Shown here in pieces: positions 1 through 7,292 of a DNA stretch of 32,656 nucleotides (positions within the stretch are counted from its first letter, which is position 1; each line of letters opens with the position of its first letter). The notes beneath the pieces were generated by a model. That model saw nothing but the letters and a program-made list of their open reading frames with translations, ran no database searches and was not told the origin of the DNA. The position numbers were made by a program, and so were the translations under genes. The stretch lies in contig JAJRPG010000059.1 in NCBI GenBank assembly GCA_024280855.1, positions 1-32,656 on the forward strand, read 5' to 3'. The DNA is from Planctomycetota bacterium (GTDB taxonomy: Bacteria > Planctomycetota > Phycisphaerae > UBA1845).

Positions 1-231
1 GATATACCACGCTTTGTTAAGCGCAACCGAATTACCCCACAAGGTAATGCTGGATTCGAGGGCCGTGCCAACTCCGTAGCAGAATATACCCGCCGCCCAC
101 CAGAGAAGGTGTGTGCCCGTACCCTTAATACGATAGCGGTTTAGCAATACGCCGCAAAAAATAGCTGAGAGGACCGTCGTAACGATCGGGATATAGTGAA
201 TGAGGCTAGGCTCTGTGACTGCATTTTCCAT
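1..231 (-). CDS. Multi-pass membrane protein, N-terminal part only
   Basis: An open frame starts at an ATG at 231 and runs off the left edge after 77 codons without a stop. GGAG lies 8 bases upstream of the ATG. The product begins MENAVTEPSLIHYIPIVTTV and contains at least two hydrophobic stretches, roughly residues 13-30 and 43-58, separated by a short basic loop (NRYRIKG), so it is very probably an integral membrane protein. I do not recognise a named family. It lies 79 bases behind the pseudopilin-like gene on the same strand and may be the last visible member of that set. Function unknown. Confidence 0.7.
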   Translation of the reverse strand, partial: MENAVTEPSLIHYIPIVTTVLSAIFCGVLLNRYRIKGTGTHLLWWAAGIFCYGVGTALESSITLWGNSVALNKAWYI

Positions 232-310
232 ATTAGTTTCTCCGAATCGAAAGTTTCGATCTCAAATGTCGCAGCGAAATAGTCGCGCGTATCGTTATCA
301 GGTTGACACA

Positions 311-1123
311 TTAAAATCCGTCCTGATGACGGTATGGGCTTCTCGTTAGCATGATCTTGATATTTTTATCTCCGTTGGCATGAAGTTCCATCCGCGCGGG
401 CAGTTTGCCTGTTCCGGAATTAGATTCAAAAATCGAGCGGGCAGCTTTGAGGTCTGTCCGTCGTTCTACATTGCCGAAGTGAGGATATCGTGGCCTGCCG
501 GAAGCTTCATCGCCTAAAATTGAATCAGCTATAATAGGAAATGAAAACGTCCATGGGCCAATGTTGTCACGGTTCGGCGCTCGTCGATTGCTCGGCGTGT
601 GGCGTCGGCCACTGAGGGTCGATAAGGGGCGACCATCGAAATTGATATAATTACTCACTAACGCCGACATCGGATTGGTAAAGCTGCTGGGCTTTTTGTT
701 AAACGCAACCCCCTCGCCGACCGGGCCTGCCGTTCGGAACCAATAAGTCATTGTCCACTCACCATCTGGAACATCCACAGGAAACCCCGTGATCGCTGAA
801 GGGCATATCCAGCTCCCCTGCGGAACGAATTCGCTCAACGCTGTGCCTACCGTCGTCTTGACGTCAGGATCGAACGGGTCAGCGTTTGGATCGTTGATGT
901 TGATGTCTTCTAAAAATGGTGCTCGGTCACGATTATTTAGCGAATAATGAATCACGCCGGTCCAGATTATACGCAAGTTATTGCGGCATACTAGCTGCTT
1001 AGCCTGTTCACGTGCTTGCCCTAGCACAGGAAGCAGAATGGACACCAGCAGAGAAATGATAGCAATGACTACCAACAATTCGATAAGCGTAAAACCGCTA
1101 TGGTGATAACGTTTCTTGTTCAT
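311..1123 (-). CDS. Pseudopilin-like protein with prepilin N-terminal domain
   Basis: The 270-residue product has a short basic leader and the prepilin peptidase site [20 protein letters not shown] at about residues 10-29, with the conserved Glu five residues after the cleaved Gly. The single N-terminal helix is followed by a soluble domain. Planctomycetes carry many such proteins (the H-X9-DG or DUF1559 type), and most have no known role beyond likeness to type II secretion pseudopilins. The ATG at 1123 is preceded by GGGAGGT about 8 bases upstream, a strong ribosome binding site. The gene lies 48 bases after the dockerin protein gene and probably shares its transcript. The N-terminal domain is certain; the role of the C-terminal domain is unknown. 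Confidence 0.85.
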   Translation of the reverse strand: MNKKRYHHSGFTLIELLVVIAIISLLVSILLPVLGQAREQAKQLVCRNNLRIIWTGVIHYSLNNRDRAPFLEDININDPNADPFDPDVKTTVGTALSEFVPQGSWICPSAITGFPVDVPDGEWTMTYWFRTAGPVGEGVAFNKKPSSFTNPMSALVSNYINFDGRPLSTLSGRRHTPSNRRAPNRDNIGPWTFSFPIIADSILGDEASGRPRYPHFGNVERRTDLKAARSIFESNSGTGKLPARMELHANGDKNIKIMLTRSPYRHQDGF

Positions 1124-1171
1124 CTGAGTTGACCTCCCAGCCTGCGACCATGTTGTCGCATGTCAGCCGAA

Positions 1172-2365
1172 TTATCCGTCACCTTGGAAACGATTTACAA
1201 AAACGGCGGCGTCATTCATATCGACGTCGTCGTCACGATTAAAATCAAATACGTCTAAACATTTCGTCGCATTGATTGGCGGACCAACCATTGGCCCGGC
1301 TAAACAAGCAGCCAACGAGGCATAATCTTCCGAGTTGATAACGTTATTGCCATCGTAGTCGCCAGTCGCCGGCGTTTGGAAAACGATAGTTAGTTTCGGG
1401 GCAACCGCGCCAGGAATTGGCGGAAAACCTCCGAAGGGTTCCGTCGCTTCTTTTAGCCAAAACGTCGGGCTTCCAAGTTCTTGTACGCCAATTAAGAATA
1501 AGGATGAAACCGATATGATCACCCGACCACCAGCGAGTTGCTCCTGGAAATACTGCCTGACAAGCCCGCCAGATAGGTTGAGATTGACATCGAAAACAAC
1601 CTCAAACGGGTCCGTCTGAGTGCCATCGGGGTTATAATTGATAGGATGACCAATGGCCCAGGGCGTCGGCGTAAATGGGCAACTGGCGTCCGGGTCGCCG
1701 CAAACATCATTCGCAAACGACGGATTCCACGCACCATGAATGTTATCTTCGACGTGCATAACCTCGCCCGTCCCCAAGCGATACATCATGGGGTAGGGAT
1801 CACGCGGTACAAAATTACATACGTCCACGCCTGTTTGACAGGTAGATGTCACGAAATTGTCATCTTCGTTCCAACTATCAAACATGAAGTTCTCGAAGCC
1901 CACGCCATACAATTCAAAAGGTCGGCCAGGGTCTAAATCTGGCTGCTCACCATTATCGATTAATCCGTTGTTGTTGACGTCGAATGTAAACCATTCGTCA
2001 ATGGTCAGATCGATAGGCCAAGTAGCAGGCGTCACGAATAATCCGCAGTCGCCCGGCGGGCAATCCTGATGCGTAAGCGTCACAGTGATGGCAGCAATGT
2101 TATAGCTGCTCGGCGCTTGGCCCATTGGGATTAGGGTATCAGTGTCCCACGCCGCGATAATGACACCGTCCCGATCATTGAAACCGTTAAACGTGACGTT
2201 GCCAGGAGAGCCGAATACTTTTCCGGTGTCCGCGTTTCCCTTATTAAAATTAAATGGATACTGCCAGATGTCGTCGCTGGGTTTGTCGAAAACAAACTCC
2301 ACAGCGCCAGCTATGCTCGGCAGCAGCATGATGAATATCAGCAGCTTTACGCTTGGTGATTTCAT
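1172..2365 (-). CDS. Secreted protein with C-terminal dockerin-like domain
   Basis: The 397-residue product starts with a signal peptide (a basic residue, then LLIFIMLLPSIAGA, cleaved near residue 21). The central region is acidic and aromatic, with no family that I recognise. The C-terminus from about residue 335 has two calcium-loop repeats, DYDGNNVINSEDY and DFNRDDDVDMNDAAVF, separated by a segment ending in KCLDVFD. This is the dockerin type I layout common at the ends of secreted planctomycete proteins. A further calcium-like stretch, DVNNNGLIDNGE, sits near residue 130. The start ATG is one base after the stop of the upstream PEP-CTERM gene, with AAGGCGG in front of it, so the two are probably translationally coupled. 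No cohesin partner is visible in this window. Confidence 0.82.
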   Translation of the reverse strand: MKSPSVKLLIFIMLLPSIAGAVEFVFDKPSDDIWQYPFNFNKGNADTGKVFGSPGNVTFNGFNDRDGVIIAAWDTDTLIPMGQAPSSYNIAAITVTLTHQDCPPGDCGLFVTPATWPIDLTIDEWFTFDVNNNGLIDNGEQPDLDPGRPFELYGVGFENFMFDSWNEDDNFVTSTCQTGVDVCNFVPRDPYPMMYRLGTGEVMHVEDNIHGAWNPSFANDVCGDPDASCPFTPTPWAIGHPINYNPDGTQTDPFEVVFDVNLNLSGGLVRQYFQEQLAGGRVIISVSSLFLIGVQELGSPTFWLKEATEPFGGFPPIPGAVAPKLTIVFQTPATGDYDGNNVINSEDYASLAACLAGPMVGPPINATKCLDVFDFNRDDDVDMNDAAVFVNRFQGDG

Positions 2366-2366
2366 A

Positions 2367-3080
2367 TTACGCCGCCTTTCTTATGCGCCGTCGGACCAAC
2401 ATCATCGCGCCACCCGTCAGCAATAAAAGCGTGGCTGGTTCGGGTACAATAGAAATGTTGTCCAGATCAAACGTGATAACCTGGTCAATGCCGGCCAAGC
2501 CTGCTGGTGCGCTGACCCCGACTTGCACATTACCGATACCGTCAAAAACGCTGGAAAAATTACCGGCTTCATAGACGATTGCTGTATTGCTCGCGTCCAC
2601 AGCCAGAGTGATAGGAACCCATGTATCAGAAGGGACCGGGATAAAGCTAAGTCCGATAGCGCCAACAGGAGGAGACGCCGGTGTGAAACGCGAGAAAAAT
2701 CCTAGCGGTACGCCCGCGTTGTGGCGAATCAAAAAGCTTACTTCGGTCACGCCATCGCTAATCCAATCTCCCACAAAAGCGCCGCCGCTGGCACTATCAA
2801 CCGGATTAGCGGCCTGCTGTCCGCGAAACAAAATCGCAGGGTCGTTTGCCGCTGAACCGGAAAAGTTGAAGCTGCTACTTACGAAGGCGCTACCATCAAA
2901 GCTCCCTGCCGCGTTCCAATTTGCCGGGGCAGAAGCATTGTCGGTCCAATTTGCTGAGTCAGCGGAAAATCCTTCCGTAAAAGGGACAACGGTCGCTGAC
3001 GATACGCCTGCGGAAAATCCGACGACTAGAAAAGTGACGACACAAGAAATATTCAATACATTCAAATTTCGGCGAAACAT
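2367..3080 (-). CDS. PEP-CTERM sorting-domain exported protein
   Basis: The product has a signal peptide (LNVLNISCVVTFLVVGFSAG up to about residue 28) and ends with VPEPATLLLLTGGAMMLVRR plus a basic tail. That is the three-part PEP-CTERM signal: the Val-Pro-Glu-Pro motif, a transmembrane stretch and an Arg cluster, recognised by exosortase for export and processing. The middle, about 170 residues rich in Ser, Ala, Asn and Phe, looks like a beta-sandwich surface protein. The frame stays open seven codons upstream to a TTG, but the ATG at 3080 has GGAG 7 bases in front and starts directly at the signal peptide, so I chose it (237 residues). It is the first gene of the minus-strand set. No exosortase is visible here. 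Confidence 0.85.
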   Translation of the reverse strand: MFRRNLNVLNISCVVTFLVVGFSAGVSSATVVPFTEGFSADSANWTDNASAPANWNAAGSFDGSAFVSSSFNFSGSAANDPAILFRGQQAANPVDSASGGAFVGDWISDGVTEVSFLIRHNAGVPLGFFSRFTPASPPVGAIGLSFIPVPSDTWVPITLAVDASNTAIVYEAGNFSSVFDGIGNVQVGVSAPAGLAGIDQVITFDLDNISIVPEPATLLLLTGGAMMLVRRRIRKAA

Positions 3081-3349
3081 ATATAATCTCCAATCAAACA
3101 ACCCGCGCCCACGACGGGGCTAGGCTGGTAGTCTCAAAAGTTAATGGGGCATTTCCTACAGCAAAGCCAAGCGACACCTGTCGCGTTCACAGACGATAGC
3201 CATGGGAGCCATCGTGCAGCGGGCCTTACGTTGTTGGGAACGCTAATGATCGGTCTCGTGCTAACTTAATGCTAGCCCGTCATAAGCCGCTCCAATACGG
3301 AACGTGCCACGACGGAGAGACACAACTAATAGATAAATATACAGGTCGA
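3081..3349 (-). other. Intergenic leader of the surface-protein operon, no gene seen
   Basis: About 270 bases lie between two minus-strand genes. The segment must contain the promoter of the PEP-CTERM gene unless that gene is read through from upstream, but I could not identify a convincing -35/-10 pair, a terminator or a structured RNA. No open frame with coding character was seen. Confidence 0.4.
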
Positions 3350-3931
3350 TCAGACAGACATGGCGCAAGGGGGCGCTCGGGCAGGCATGCTGGCACGAAA
3401 CCAGCTTAGACATTGTCGGAAGCAATCATTGATCCAGCCCCGCCATGTGCGAAGCGTAAGCAGGCTGAACTTCTCGCCACAATGCTGGGTAATCCGTAGC
3501 CAAGACGCGCGAACTGACCGTCGGAAAGTACGCGGTGCATCGGCCAATATGGTTGCTACGATAGTTACGCCGATTGGCGCGATAGGTGAAAATTTGTCCG
3601 CAGTGGATGAATGTTCAATCACGCCGACGTGTATGAGCGCGACGACCAGGGTCGAAGCTAACGCAGATCGCATCCCCGGATTCCGGCGAAGCCAGGACAC
3701 ATCTGCGACTTTCAATACGAAAAGGATAGCAGATAAACCAAGCCCCAATAGGCTCCATAAAGACTCTGCGAAAAATGAGCCTTGGGAAGCATTCATGGCT
3801 TGTAGCGTGACGGCATGGATCGGAGCCGCGTGCATTATCAGCATCGACGCCCAAAATAGACGCTTGAGGCAGTACAGGCACGAACCCGTGGTTTTCGATG
3901 GCAGCCTTTGAAATGTTTTGAATGGCGACAT
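3350..3931 (-). CDS. Hypothetical membrane protein
   Basis: The product has a basic N-terminus, a hydrophobic stretch resembling a signal (FWASMLIMHAAPIHA), a transmembrane segment SLLGLGLSAILFVLKVADV, a second (ALASTLVVALIHVGVI), a third (IAPIGVTIVATILA) and a basic Cys-containing tail ending APPCAMSV. The hydrophobic pattern is what makes this strand the likely coding one; the opposite strand has an overlapping frame of similar length with an Arg-rich, antisense-like composition. The start is uncertain: ATG at 3931 or GTG at 3940, neither with a good ribosome binding site. I do not recognise the family and infer no function. Confidence 0.55.
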   Translation of the reverse strand: MSPFKTFQRLPSKTTGSCLYCLKRLFWASMLIMHAAPIHAVTLQAMNASQGSFFAESLWSLLGLGLSAILFVLKVADVSWLRRNPGMRSALASTLVVALIHVGVIEHSSTADKFSPIAPIGVTIVATILADAPRTFRRSVRASWLRITQHCGEKFSLLTLRTWRGWINDCFRQCLSWFRASMPARAPPCAMSV

Positions 3932-3942
3932 AGTCGTCACAA

Positions 3943-3957
3943 TGCCCCAAAATTAGT
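3943..3957 (+). repeat. Direct repeat copy 1 (TGCCCCAAAATTAGT)
   Basis: This 15-base sequence recurs 451 bases to the right as TGCCCAAAATTAGT (4394-4407), differing by one C. The left copy sits just upstream of the minus-strand membrane protein start and the right copy just upstream of the plus-strand peptidase start. It could be a shared operator, an insertion footprint or coincidence. Confidence 0.5.
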
Positions 3958-4393
3958 TGCCAGTCTCGACAAGCTGGCCCTCTTCACACTCATCGGACCT
4001 TAATGAGCCTCTTCTTAACAGTCAAGCGTGAAAAACCCGCGTTTTTTGCATTTTTACGCGAGCCATTGAGCTACACGGCCCCGTATTTAGGCAATGCAAT
4101 TCATATGCCAGCATTAACTCGCAGGAGGCCAGGCTGTGACTTGTTTAGGCGTTAGACCAGCTTCCCTCAGGCGGATGTCTGACGAACGGCTGATTATGGC
4201 TGTCACTCATCGCAGCTTCCATGTCGAAATAAATATAAGCGCCCCATCCGGCTTGGCCAAAATGTGAAAGCATGACGATAGGCTTATAGAGGTTGAGTAC
4301 GGTACGAACTACATCTACACTGAACCGTGTATAGGCTATAGTGTGTAAAGTCGCTGGCGTCGCAGGAGTTGACCTTCTTGCCACCCCGGTTAG

Positions 4394-4407
4394 TGCCCAA
4401 AATTAGT
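4394..4407 (+). repeat. Direct repeat copy 2 (TGCCCAAAATTAGT)
   Basis: This is the second copy of the 14/15-base direct repeat, ending 18 bases before the GTG start of the M42 peptidase. It lies directly before the GGAG ribosome binding site region. Confidence 0.5.
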
Positions 4408-4425
4408 AAACGTGGAGATCAATAA

Positions 4426-5487
4426 GTGCGCAAAGAATCCTATCAGTTTCTAAAATTGCTACAGGAAACGCCATCTCCGTCAGGCTTTGAACAGGCCATT
4501 CAGCGTGTTGTGCGCAAGAGGATGAAACCCCTCGCAGACAAGATCGACACCGATGTGCATGGCAATGTCATCGTGACGCTAAATCCGAAAGGCTCACCAC
4601 GCGTTATGTTAGCAGGCCATTGCGACCAGATCGGTCTTATGGTCAATCACATTGATGATAACGGATTTATCTTTTTCGTGGCTATCGGCGGTATCGACCC
4701 GTCGGTGGTTCCTGGTTCCCGCGTAGTCATTCACACGCAGCATGGCCCGGTCGAGGGCATCATTGGTAGAAAGCCTATCCATCTGCTCAAGCCTGAAGAG
4801 CGCGGCGCAAAAATAGAATTACGCGAAATGTGGATCGACATTGGAACCAAATCCCGCAAGGAAACCAATGCCGTGGTGCGTATTGGAGACGCCGTCACGT
4901 TTCGATTAGAGATGATTCCTCTGGCCAACGATTTGGTTACTTCGCCAGCGTTTGATAATAAAAGCGGCACCTTTGTCGTCATGGAAGCCCTTCGACTTTG
5001 CGCTGCCAGTAAAATAAAATGTTGTTTGAGTGCGGTTAGCACGGTTCAGGAAGAAGTGGGGTTACGCGGGGCAAAAACAGCGTGCTATGGCGTTGACCCT
5101 CTGGTAGGCATCGCGGTAGATGTGACACACGCGACGGATTACCCTGACATCGACAAGCGCGTCAATGGCAATGTGAAAATCGGCGGAGGTCCGACCATTT
5201 CTCGGGGGGCTAATATCAATCCACCGTTGGAAGAGCTTTTTATCAAGACAGCTGAGAAGAAAAAAATTCCGTATCAACTAGAAGCTGCGCCCAGAGGGAC
5301 GGGGACGGATGCCAATGTCATCCAGTTGACACGTTCCGGGGTCGCTACGGCGCTGATTAGTATTCCTAACCGATATATGCACACGCAGGTTGAAGTGGTG
5401 AGCCTGACCGATTTGGAAAACTGCGCGAAGCTCATCGCTGAAACCGTAGCCAAGATTGATAAGAAGACCAACTTCATTCCTAAATGA
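4426..5487 (+). CDS. M42-family metallo-aminopeptidase
   Basis: The 353-residue product has the full M42 (tetrahedral aminopeptidase/FrvX/YsdC) motif set: GHCDQIG with metal ligand His65 and Asp67, AFDNKSG with bridging Asp177, VQEEVGLRGA with the catalytic base Glu209 and ligand Glu210, DVTHATDYP with Asp232, and a late His319 in RYMHTQVE. These cytosolic dinuclear metal enzymes trim N-terminal residues from peptides and usually form dodecameric shells. The length is typical of the family. The start is GTG at 4426, with GGAG 9 bases upstream. The next gene starts 11 bases after the stop, so the two are probably co-transcribed. An endoglucanase label, often attached to this family, is unlikely. 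Confidence 0.93.
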   Translation: MRKESYQFLKLLQETPSPSGFEQAIQRVVRKRMKPLADKIDTDVHGNVIVTLNPKGSPRVMLAGHCDQIGLMVNHIDDNGFIFFVAIGGIDPSVVPGSRVVIHTQHGPVEGIIGRKPIHLLKPEERGAKIELREMWIDIGTKSRKETNAVVRIGDAVTFRLEMIPLANDLVTSPAFDNKSGTFVVMEALRLCAASKIKCCLSAVSTVQEEVGLRGAKTACYGVDPLVGIAVDVTHATDYPDIDKRVNGNVKIGGGPTISRGANINPPLEELFIKTAEKKKIPYQLEAAPRGTGTDANVIQLTRSGVATALISIPNRYMHTQVEVVSLTDLENCAKLIAETVAKIDKKTNFIPK

Positions 5488-5498
5488 AAGATTGATGC

Positions 5499-7292
5499 GT
5501 GGAACGTGAAGGGCTATCTCAATCCGACAGCGCAACGACTGCGGGCTTAGCGCCGCTCAGTCAATACGTTGACGTGAATACGTTGCAGCGGTTACAAGAC
5601 AGCTTCGCCGCGTTAGGTCAGGTGACAGTCTGCATTTGCACCGTTGAAGCGGAGCCGATTACGAAACCCAAGTGGGGCAGTCCTTATTCCCAGTTGATAG
5701 GCACTTCTGATCAGGGGCAGGAAGAATTTCTTCTCGCCTTAAAACGTCGCGCTTTGCAGACCTGTTCCGAAGATGTGGTTTCGTGTCATCACGGCATGAG
5801 CCTTCATGCCTCAACGATTTGTTACGAATCGCAGACGCTAGGCCTCATCATGGTTGGCACGCGATCGCCGTCTCGTCCGTCGGATCATGATGTTCGAGAG
5901 ATTGCAAGCATCTACAACCTGGACGCAAATGCGCTGCTTCAATCGACGTTGACCATCGCGCCATATAGTGGTGGGACGCCAGAGGCGAGTCGGAAGTTTG
6001 CGGATGTCCTAGCCAGCGCTATTGCAACGCTCTATAGCCAAGCTGGGCGAATCGAGCATCAATTAGCCGACCTGCGAGTTGTGCATGACCTGACTAACCT
6101 GCTATCCGGCACGCTGGACCTGCAAGAGGTATTAGATCGAACCGTTCGCCGCGTGGTCGAGGTGATGCCCGTCAAAGCATGTGGCATTCGTCTGCTCAAT
6201 GAGGAAACAGGTGAGCTGGTGATTAAGGCAGTCTGCCATCTTTCTGCCGAGTATTTAGCCAAAGGGCCTGTTCGACTCGGAGAAAACGAGATTGATGTGG
6301 CTGCTTTTGCCGGGGAAACTGTTTACATCGAAGATGCCCCCAACGACCCCCGTAGTCGCTATCCACAAAATACGTTAAGAGAGGGCATTGTTAGTGGGCT
6401 GTGTGTTCCCGTAGCCTATCGTGGAAAAAGCTATGGCGTGCTACGAGTTTATACGGGCGTCAAACACGTTTTTTCCGAGACGCAAAAAAGCTTGCTACGT
6501 TCCATCGGTTCACAAGCAGGGGCCGCGATTGCGAACAGCCAGCTACTTGATGAACATTTACAAGCCAGACGTGTAGAACGGCAAATAGCAAACGCGGCTG
6601 AAATACAGCGACGTATGCTACCGCGCATTCCTCACAATCACCCGCATCTACAATTTGGCTGCGTGTATGAACCGTCGCTTCATCTCGGTGGCGACTTCTA
6701 TGACTTCATCGATTTGCCCGAAGGACGCATTGGCATTTGCGTCGCCGACGTTGTGGGTAAGGGCATCCCAGCCGCGTTGATCATGGCTTCAATTCGATCC
6801 GCCCTGCGCGTACAGGCCCAGAGTGGAACGGATTTGGAGACGACGCTTTCCATCGTGAATCGTCATCTGTGCAGCGAGACACTCTCACGCGAGTTTGCCA
6901 CGCTGGTCTGTGGCTATTTTGAACCTGACGGAAGATGTTTTACCTATAGCTGCGCCGGTCATCCACCCGCGTTGCTGCTTCGCGGCGATAACTTTATTGA
7001 GTTAGACGAAGGGGGCACAGTCATAGGCATCGACGAGTCAGCCTCATTCAATTCTGCTACGCAGTCTATAAAGAAAGATGATTTGTTAGTGTTATATTCC
7101 GACGGCGTATTCGAAGCTATGAATTTCGCCAGTGAAGAATATGGCCCGGAGCGATTGAAAGCCTCCATATGGAATCATCGATCACTAGAGGCAGTAGCTA
7201 TGGCTAAAGAAATTCTTTGGGATGTCCGCCGTTTTGCAGGCCTGGCGGAGCAGTCAGACGACATTACGGTTGTGGTCGTCCGGGCGACTTAG
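5499..7292 (+). CDS. PocR-like/GAF sensor PP2C (SpoIIE/RsbU-type) phosphatase
   Basis: The 597-residue product appears to have three parts. Residues 20-125 look like a divergent PocR-type ligand domain (VDVNTLQRLQDSFAALGQVT onward), but the usual Cys cluster is not intact. Residues 195-350 form a GAF domain (from DLTNLLSGTLDLQEVLDRTV to SIGSQAGAAIANSQLL). Residues 365-597 form a SpoIIE-type PP2C phosphatase with GGDFYDF (397-403), VADVVGKGIPAAL, SDGVFEA and a final SDDITVVVV, which supply the Asp residues for metal binding. Such proteins usually dephosphorylate an anti-sigma-factor antagonist, but no partner kinase or STAS protein lies next to it here. The start is GTG 11 bases after the peptidase stop with only a weak ribosome binding site, suggesting coupling. 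The final 29 bases overlap the opposing SGNH gene. Confidence 0.9.
   Translation: MEREGLSQSDSATTAGLAPLSQYVDVNTLQRLQDSFAALGQVTVCICTVEAEPITKPKWGSPYSQLIGTSDQGQEEFLLALKRRALQTCSEDVVSCHHGMSLHASTICYESQTLGLIMVGTRSPSRPSDHDVREIASIYNLDANALLQSTLTIAPYSGGTPEASRKFADVLASAIATLYSQAGRIEHQLADLRVVHDLTNLLSGTLDLQEVLDRTVRRVVEVMPVKACGIRLLNEETGELVIKAVCHLSAEYLAKGPVRLGENEIDVAAFAGETVYIEDAPNDPRSRYPQNTLREGIVSGLCVPVAYRGKSYGVLRVYTGVKHVFSETQKSLLRSIGSQAGAAIANSQLLDEHLQARRVERQIANAAEIQRRMLPRIPHNHPHLQFGCVYEPSLHLGGDFYDFIDLPEGRIGICVADVVGKGIPAALIMASIRSALRVQAQSGTDLETTLSIVNRHLCSETLSREFATLVCGYFEPDGRCFTYSCAGHPPALLLRGDNFIELDEGGTVIGIDESASFNSATQSIKKDDLLVLYSDGVFEAMNFASEEYGPERLKASIWNHRSLEAVAMAKEILWDVRRFAGLAEQSDDITVVVVRAT

Larger units (their letters stand above)
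3941..4425. other. 485-bp stretch without a convincing gene
   Basis: The stretch separates a minus-strand gene from the plus-strand peptidase. It contains a near-identical direct repeat (3943-3957 and 4394-4407), a minus-strand fragment at 4082-4063 that resembles the first 20 bases of a tRNA, and an A/T-rich inverted repeat at 4026-4059 (GCGT/ACGC with AAAAA/TTTTT arms). A 79-codon minus-strand frame (4145-4384, GTG start, no ribosome binding site) is open but has no recognisable product. The promoter of the peptidase gene is presumably near the right end; no clear -35/-10 pair was found. Confidence 0.4.

Noticed and set aside
3360-3911. 183-codon plus-strand frame opposite the membrane protein
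   Set aside because: Arg- and Ser-rich composition with no hydrophobic pattern; the minus strand gives clear membrane segments, so this is an antisense shadow.
4026-4059. A/T-rich inverted repeat read as a terminator
   Set aside because: The arms pair only through four G/C-containing base pairs and an A/T tract with a bulge, and no gene ends next to it.
4145-4384. 79-codon minus-strand frame
   Set aside because: It has a GTG start, no ribosome binding site and no recognisable family; it lies inside the repeat-bounded segment. The tail looks faintly protein-like, but that is not enough to call a gene.
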